A DNA stretch of 64,000 bases from Pogona vitticeps. Lineage: Eukaryota > Chordata > Lepidosauria > Squamata > Agamidae. Location of the stretch: NCBI RefSeq assembly GCF_051106095.1, contig NC_135785.1, positions 106,192,501-106,256,500 on the forward strand, in the 5' to 3' direction. Below the pieces are notes generated by a model that did no database searches, had not been told where the DNA came from, and saw only the letters and a list, made by a program, of their open reading frames with translations. A program made the position numbers and the translations under genes. Shown here in pieces: positions 57,840 through 64,000 of the stretch. Positions within the stretch are counted from its first letter, which is position 1; every line of letters begins with the position of its first letter.

Positions 57840-58830
57840 ATTTTATCCCTCAAACTCCCCCTTAAGTAAGGGTGTGCGAGTGGCCCCCAGGTCTCCCTCC
57901 ATGAGGACACACTAAATTGCTGCTGAACCAGGAACTTTGTTTTAACAATGTAACCAACTTAAAGGGCCAATGGATCTAGAACAAACAGAAAACAGGATGC
58001 CCAGCGGTTCACCTTCATTCCCAGTCTTCTTCTGCCGTGAGGCAGTTCTACAGGGTTGAAATAAAGCCCTCCCTCCTCCACCAAGTCCAGGACCATTCTT
58101 AGGTGGGCGAGACAGGGCATGCTGCAGCAAGGGTGTATACAAGCTGAGAGTTGCCTCTGTAGATGAAAGTCATGGATTCTTTCCCAGGCCGTAGAACCCA
58201 GTGGCAGCCCTTCTAGCCTTGTATGTATGGTTCTTCTCTGCACCAGTACAACTGAATTCCAAACGGACATGGCTAGCCTCTTCCAAGGTGTGAGATGGCA
58301 GGTGCAGAGGTGGCCCCCAGAGGACCTTGGGTCAGGCAGTGGAGGCTAGCATACTAACAGACAGTCTTGCTACTTGCTGTGGCAGTGTCGGGCCCTGCAC
58401 TGATTCTGCAATTGGCAAGCCTCATGACACTTAGCCTGGTCATACTTGATACAGGCAGCTTCCTCCAGGGGTAGCATCAGCTTTTCTCAATTGCCGGTGT
58501 CAAGGTTGTGGAGATGGACTGTCTCCCAGCTGTCCCTTGATGGTGCCAGCTGGAGCCACATCTTCTTTGCCTTCCAGGCCTCCCAGTCCACTGCATCAGC
58601 CCATAAGGCGTTCTCCACAGTGGCCAGCTCCTCCTTAAACAGGAGTCTCACCATGGCTACACCTCTCTTTCCCCGGGGTATCTCTCCCCAGCTCATCATT
58701 CCCACTTCAGTCTACAAGTGAGCTGTGGCTAGGGAATGTTGTCACTGGTCATGCTGAGGTGAGGAACCCACTTGTCCATCTGGGGAGGTCTATGCTGGCC
58801 CCATAGGGTGCATTTTTTTAAAAAAAATAA
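57840..58830 (-). other. GC-richer block with coding-like minus-strand text, unclassified
   Basis: The block stands out by composition. Minus-strand frames carry WADAVDWEAWKAKKMWLQLA, SWETVHLHNLDTGN and, after a stop, LEEAACIKYDQAKCHEACQL; 57959-58270 gives another 103-codon frame. The charged, Trp/Glu-rich text resembles structural-protein coding sequence of a decayed retroelement, but I do not recognise a family. A host exon is not excluded. Confidence 0.3.
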
Positions 58831-58839
58831 CATTAGTTC

Positions 58840-58915
58840 CCACTTTTGCTTCAGTTGTTATTGTTTTTTCTAAGAAAGGTGGGGCATAAATCTGTCAATC
58901 AATAAATGCACTGAT
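58840..58915 (+). mobile_element. L2-type 3' tail fragment
   Basis: TTGTTATTGTTTTTTCTAAG, AAAGGTGGGGCATAAATCTG and CAATCAATAAATG match the common LINE/SINE tail style (AAAGGCGGGGTATAAAT, then AATAAATA). Confidence 0.5.
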
Positions 58916-58958
58916 CAGAATAATTTGAACATTTAATTATTTCAAGCATAATTACTTT

Positions 58959-59222
58959 ACTGGTTGCTGTGGGTTTTTCGGGCTCTTTGGCCATGTTCTG
59001 AAGGTTGTTCCTCCGAACGTTTTGCCAGTCTTTGTGGCCGGCATCTTCAGAGGACTGGATTCAGAATGCTGTCTGTGCTCTGTGTTCTAACTCCTCTCCT
59101 CTAAAGATGCCAGCCACAGAGACTGGTGAAACATTAGGAAGAACAAGCTTCAGAACATGGCCAAAGAGCCCAAAGAACCCACAGCAACCAGCAGATCCCG
59201 GCTGTGAAAGCCTTCGAGAATA
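58959..59222. mobile_element. Penelope-like palindromic terminal unit with target duplication
   Basis: The left arm (58961-59055) is the inverted copy of the right arm (59085-59180): GGTTGCTGTGGGTTTTTCGG against CCCAAAGAACCCACAGCAACC-like text, CGAACGTTTTGCCAGTCT against GACTGGTGAAACATTAGG. The flanks CATAATTACTTT (58947-58958) and CATAATTATTTT (59223-59234) agree at 11 of 12 positions, so the whole palindrome appears to have inserted as one unit. Confidence 0.8.
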
Positions 59223-59234
59223 CATAATTATTTT

Positions 59235-59553
59235 AATTTGGTCCACAGTTCAATACACAGATTTTAATTGTTCTTTGATCATCATTAACGCACCCTGTGG
59301 ATGCTCCCAAGTAACCCTCAGCTCCAAGTCCTAGGCTATGGATGACAAGGGAGAGGAATTTTCCTTGTCATATCATGTCTATGATCTGACATAACAATAG
59401 AAATAGTCCTGTATATTGCTGTCACCCAGCACATGCAAGTGCTTGGCAGAGTGCTTTGATACTGTTCTCCCCTCCTTGTGTGAGGAAGAGGAGAAGTAGT
59501 GAAGGCTGGATCTTTACCCAAACACCAAAAACCTTGTCTTTTCTTTTATTTTC
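59235..59553. other. Stretch without recognised gene
   Basis: Nothing supported. Confidence 0.5.
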
Positions 59554-59815
59554 GAGAGCCTTGTGGTTCAGTTGTTAAGCTGCAGTACTGCGGTCAAAAA
59601 CTCTGTTCACAACCTGCTTTCAATCTCAGCGGGTCCAGGCAGCTGGCTCAAGGTTGACTCAGTCTTTCCATCTTTCTGAGGTGGGTAAATTGAGTACCTA
59701 CTTCACTGGGTGGGGTGGGGTGGAATGTGTAGCTAGCATAATTAAATTATAAAGTGTCCCGCGAATGCTTTAAGTGCTATGAGACAGTACATAAGCAGCA
59801 CACTTTGCTTTTTGT
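59554..59815 (+). mobile_element. tRNA-headed SINE, full length
   Basis: GAGCCTTGTGGTTCAGTTGT (A-box part), AACCTGCTTTCAATCTCAGC (B-box part), GGCTCAAGGTTGACTCAGTC, GAGTACCTACTTCACTGGG, TAGCTAGCATAATTAAATTA, GCTTTAAGTGCTATGAGACA, GTACATAAGCAGCACACTTT. Confidence 0.93.
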
Positions 59816-60463
59816 GTTACTACCAATTCACTGGTGCTTCCAGAGCTGAAAGACCAGAAGACATGGTGCTCTTGTTGCCTCAGGAATGTCCCAAATATGT
59901 TCATAGTCCTCATGTTCTTCAGGGAGGCTCCTTCTGTATCCCTTAGGAATCACATAGAACCATGGTGCTTAACATCATCAGACTTACTGAGAGATGCTTA
60001 GTGGCTCTCCACATCTGTCTTAGCTATAGTAGTCACATCAGTAAGGTGGTGATGACATCGGTAAAACACATATCTAGGGAGGAGGACAGAAGAGGATATT
60101 TGTCTAAAACAACATCTGCATCTGTACTTTTAAATGGACACATAAATGCACAGACACAAATTAGATTTGTTTTGGTAATCTAAACAAAATTATGATGCGC
60201 ACAGTTAATTTCTGTGCCTGCTGTCTCTCCTGTTGTACAAGGGCAACTTCACATTGTCTGATCTCTTTCCTATGTATGCTGAAATTGGACTCAGACTAGA
60301 TAGCCTTACCAATGAGAGGGCCCTTTCAAAAAGACAACTTCCCTCTGGCAGCTCTTCAAATGAAGGCCTCCACTATCTTGAAGCAGCATACGGCTATCCT
60401 TGTCTCAGTATGCTCGCATAGGGAATGAAGCATTTTAGACTCCTAGGCAGGCTTTCTAGTGCA
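59816..60463. other. Stretch without recognised gene
   Basis: Nothing supported. Confidence 0.5.
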
Positions 60464-60600
60464 AGGGAGGGTGGCAAACCTTTGGCACTCCAGATTTTTT
60501 GGACTTCAGCTCCCTGAATCCCCAGCCTATATTGTTAGTGATAACGGAGTATGGGAGAGGTAGTTCAAAACATCTGGAGTGCCAAAGGCTTGCCGTTCTG
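60464..60600. mobile_element. Palindromic MITE (hAT-like)
   Basis: Arms GGTGGCAAACCTTTGGCACT, CCAGATTTTTTGGACTTCAG and their complements CATCTGGAGTGCCAAAGGCT, TGCCGTTCT enclose CCCTGAATCCCCAGCC. One of the commonest palindromic MITE types in squamates; no clear 8-bp duplication is visible. Confidence 0.8.
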
Positions 60601-63600
60601 TTCTTGTGAATAAACTCCACTGAGCTCAGTATGATTTATTTCCTAATATGCATGCATAGAATCATGCTGTAAGACTGTTAGCAGGGGTTGGATTGCAGCT
60701 TTGGAAAGTAAGATCAGTTGTATGCTTCCCAACAGTTTAAGAACATGGAGCTTATTGACAGTTGCAAACTCCTTGCCGCTGTACTTGTAAATGCCAATAA
60801 ATTTACATGAAAGTTCATCTTAGGAAAAGGGAACTTGTGAATGTCTGCCATTGAATTACATATTCTGATGGAGTACAATAAGTAATTTCCAATTTCACTG
60901 AACCCTAAAGGGATTGGAATATTTGAAGATTTATATAGTGTCTGTGCTAGATGAAGTATTCTGTTGTGAATGATTCAATTATCTTGAGGAAGGTGTCTAC
61001 AATTGAAAGGTTTGAGTAATTACCCTCCTTTTTCAGCCTTTTGAATATATTATCATAACGTTCTTAAGATGTGATCAAGACAAAGCAATATCCAGATACG
61101 TGTAACGGTAAGAGTGTTGTGATAAATATTTGCACAGCTGAGGGTAAATTGGCAATAGAAGGCATTTCCTCTCGTGAAATATTCTAGCACATGGGCAATT
61201 TGGGCATATTAGCTCATTTAAAGGAAATCTTCTCACCTCTCCACTTCAATAAATTCAAATGGTTCAAAATAATTGCCTAGCCTATGCAATCTGCTTTATT
61301 TAAACTGTTTGGAAAGCACAGGGAAACCTTACATACATTACAAAACTCATTCTGGACTGGTCCAAATTGGGAGCAATGAGTACATGTAAAATATAACTTA
61401 CTGTCAAACTTTCAAAGACAGCTCTCAAATGATAATACAGCTTTGGTGGCAGAAGTGTAGGAATATATGAGGACTGTGATGGCGTCGGGGTATTGCAAGT
61501 ATGGAAACCTGTGGAAGATCTGGGTCATTGAGTAACCCATTAGCTATATTTTCTTTTGTTTTGTTTTCCTTTGTTTTAAAACTCATATTAAGCTTAAAAA
61601 TGTACAAGGAAAAAAGTAGAAACAAGATGATTTCAGCCTTTGGTGAATTAGTCATTGCACACAAATTGTTTTCGGCTAACTCAGAATTTAAAATTATCTC
61701 TCGTCTTGATAACATAAAAAATTACTGGCTTGCTCTTAGTTTTTCTATTCATTAAGAAATCGGTGAGCGTAGACAGTATGGAAATATTTCCAGAGTTCAC
61801 TGAGGGGATCTGTATGTTTTAAGACAAGAGAGCCATTTTTTTATACCTGTGTATCTACCAGAAAATCTGCCATCCATTCCAGGTGGAATCTAATACAACT
61901 CCATGGCCCAATAAGCTCTATTTGAATGTCTGTGGAACCTTCCTCTTCCATGACTTCTTGACACAAGGCTACATGGCCTGAAGATCAGCACTGTCTTTCA
62001 GCTTTGATCTCCTCCTTACTTTTTCGACATCTTTCTGAAGAAAAATTCTGTGATCTCAAAAAAGATTTTGCATATTTTTGTGTGTGTGCCTTGATTTAGT
62101 GGGCACAGTACTGTTAGCTATCCTAGTAATAAAAGTATCATCTCTGAATGGCTTTCAGTGATAGAGTTTCAGTTCCCTTAGGAAAGGTGTGGACAATCTG
62201 AGGATCTTCCCCCTCAGCTTAAGTAAATATTGCCTTCTGTCAGTTTTCAAAAGTACTTTACAATCAGTGATGGCTTCAGAGCGCTAGGTTCCAGTGATCT
62301 GTCTTTTCTGAGGCAACCGATCTGAATGGGGATGGATGGAAGGAAGGAGGGAAGGTGTCAGAAGGAGAGGAGAGAAAACCAGAATAGAAAGAGAGAGAAA
62401 CAGAGATAGGAAGGGTTGGTAGCAAACAGAAAAGAGGAAATCACATCTCCTTTGGCCTCTGGATGCTTCTTCCACCAACATCCAGTCTATAACATATTGC
62501 CTGTAGGGAATGTCACCCTCAAAACAAACAAACACAGCATAACACAACACAACACATAATGAGGGCGAGTTAATTTCCATAGCGCCAGCATATTGTTGTG
62601 AATTATCCTGACTGCAATACAAAGTATTTTAGAAGTTTTAGTCTTGGATGGACAATTAGATGGGCATTTAAATGGCTGAAGCACAAAGCCCTCAATGGTT
62701 TTGTGAATTATTATCTATCCTCAAAATAATTTCAAAAATTGCTTTTGTATTGACTTGCTGTTACTGCTTTGCAACACAGAGTTTGATTATTATTATTTTT
62801 CTTCATATTTCCCATCCCTCTGATGATCAAAAACAACACTGTGGAGCAGTAACATTGTCAAGAAACACACACACACCATTTATAGTAAATGAAATAACTA
62901 ATATGGTTGTGCAACCTGGAGTCTCAAGACAAATCAGAGATAAATTTTTAAAAAATCTTAATATTCATGTGAATATATCGCAGGGAACTGTAATGAAATA
63001 TGACATACTGGCAACTTTATTCTTCATGTTGTTTTTAAAAAGAGGAGAAAAAACAATGCAATTATTACAAAAAGGTTCCTTGAGACGGATACAGTTGGAT
63101 GTGTTGGTGGGGGGGGGGGATGAATTAAATGAATGCAGACTTTTAGATAATAGATGCACAGTGTGGGAGAAAAGTGGCAACAAAATATTGTAACAATTAA
63201 ATGATTGATAGTGAGATAAAAATAGCAGATTCACATTGGCAAGTAGAAGCAATGTCTTTGAGCCATTTCATTAAATGACAGCTATAAATAGATGATGTTC
63301 TGCAGCTCCAGACAATGAATTGGAATAAAAACCCTTATCTGAAGCAACAATGGTGGTGGCTCTTTTTACAATGCTGAGCAGGGAGAGTCCAATAACCGTG
63401 TTGTGTTTTATAGTTTCATTTGGCAATTTCAGAGGAGAAGCAGATGGTCACCTTTGAAACAACACTGTAAGAGTGAAGTTCACTCAGGCATGCTACGTTT
63501 CTAATACTGCTGAGGTTTGCTTTCTCAGGACATATTACCGTAATTCTGAGTACACAAAATGCACTCTAAAACAGATGGTAGGCAAGAGGATTTATTGATA

Positions 63601-63620
63601 ATTTTTTGCTTAATTGTGGG
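60601..63620. other. Long AT-rich stretch without recognised gene or element
   Basis: Contains a purine-rich GGATGGAAGGAAGG tract at 62330-62400, a (CA)5 and a G10 run (63109-63118). The longest frame (62672-63193, 173 codons) has no domain and runs through simple sequence. Confidence 0.55.
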
Positions 63621-63630
63621 GTCCAAGTGA

Positions 63631-63690
63631 GATTTAAACTGATAAGAACAGATACTACACTTGATCTTAACCAAAAGGCTAACAAGTGAA
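63631..63690 (-). pseudogene. U2 snRNA pseudogene, 5' 60 nt, with target duplication
   Basis: The minus strand reads AGCCTTTTGGTTAAGATCAA, GTGTAGTATCTGTTCTTATC, AGTTTAAATC, matching U2 snRNA from its first nucleotide to about nucleotide 60, including the GTAGTA branch-site recognition element. The first about 10 nt and one position in the GGCTAAG part have changed. The 10-bp direct repeat GTCCAAGTGA flanks it at 63621-63630 and 63691-63700. A 3'-truncated snRNA copy without an A-tail between direct repeats is a known retroposition product. No promoter elements or 3' stem-loops are present, so it is not a gene. Confidence 0.92.
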
Positions 63691-63734
63691 GTCCAAGTGA
63701 AATTTTATTCTGCAAATCAACAATCTCTTCAAAA

Positions 63735-63898
63735 CTGTTTTTAAAATAATTTTAATTTTATTTTTATTTTTTTTATATTCAATACTTATATCCATATTTG
63801 ACATTGAATGCTATCACTTCCAATAAATGATCCATCTTTGGGTCCCTTTAAGGAGAAAAGTGAGGATAAATATTTAAAATAAATAAATAAATAAATCT
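63735..63898 (+). mobile_element. L2-type or SINE 3' tail
   Basis: TTTTAATTTTATTTTTATTT, then CTTTGGGTCCCTTTAAGGAG, AAAAGTGAGGATAAATATTT and (AAAT)n, matching the widespread reptile LINE tail (GGGTCCC...GGAGAAAAGCGGGATATAAAT, AATAAATAAATA). No coding part remains. Confidence 0.6.
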
Positions 63899-64000
63899 GA
63901 TAATATTTGATAGCATGCAAGAACATTCAGTACACAACATATTCTCACTAAAACCCAATGGTAACTGTTACTATTATCAGTGGTGAACAGATTTGGTTTC

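Noticed and set aside
59554-59640. A-box/B-box sequence considered as a tRNA gene
   Set aside because: It is the head of a SINE with a long body and tail; no cloverleaf can be drawn and four more copies exist in the window.
62672-63193. 173-codon plus-strand frame as a host gene
   Set aside because: Low-complexity, AT-rich text passing through CA and G runs; no domain, no splice context, no similarity I recognise.

Overview
The window looks like gene-poor, repeat-rich DNA from a squamate reptile (a lizard; species not determinable from what I can see). The evidence is the repeat set: Sauria-type SINEs with BovB-like tails, a second tRNA-headed SINE, BovB/RTE LINEs of the kind shared with ruminants, L2 and CR1 LINEs, Penelope-like elements, hAT and Tigger/pogo-like MITEs, and tyrosine-recombinase (YR) retroelement fossils. 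I found no host protein-coding exon, no tRNA gene and no CRISPR. The only host-gene relic recognised is a 60-bp U2 snRNA pseudogene near the right end. The window is therefore either intergenic or deep intronic.

Layout. 1-6 kb: mostly unique AT-rich DNA with one retroviral LTR relic (3.1-3.4 kb), a compound trinucleotide microsatellite and an L2 tail. 7.3-8.9 kb: BovB LINE 3' half with recognisable reverse transcriptase. 9.9-12.7 kb: SINE, BovB tail and a Penelope-like terminal unit. 16-17.5 kb: an unclassified long repeat whose second copy is at 44-46.3 kb. 18-28 kb is the busiest region: L2 LINE, a YR retroelement gag/RT fossil, three MITE or microsatellite units, and a 5.2-kb inverted-repeat element (22.6-27.8 kb) sitting inside a Tigger-like MITE and itself carrying a SINE. 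28-36.8 kb: Sauria SINEs, Penelope-like ends, a hAT MITE with a perfect 8-bp target duplication, CR1, an L1 relic and an RTE relic. 38 kb: YR-element hydrolase-like ORF relic. 43-48.3 kb: hAT MITE, BovB with an internal deletion, L2 fragment, SINEs. 50.3-51.6 kb: CR1 with readable RT and the typical 3' end. 53.2-59.8 kb: Sauria SINE, Tigger-like MITEs, a Penelope-like RT gene split by a MITE, and a palindromic Penelope-like end. 60-64 kb: mostly unique AT-rich DNA, one palindromic MITE, the U2 pseudogene and an L2-like tail.

Most notable is the 22.6-27.8 kb element. It has inverted terminal repeats about 97% alike over the shared 80 bp, and a 94-bp internal stretch complementary to the junction of its two ends. 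This is the hallmark internal complementary region of DIRS-type retroelements. It has no target duplication and no recognisable coding sequence, so I read it as a large non-autonomous DIRS-type element. Other points of interest are hammerhead-like cores in the Penelope-like ends, several near-perfect hairpins, an exact 45-bp duplication bracketing 1.3 kb, and a minisatellite grown inside a SINE.
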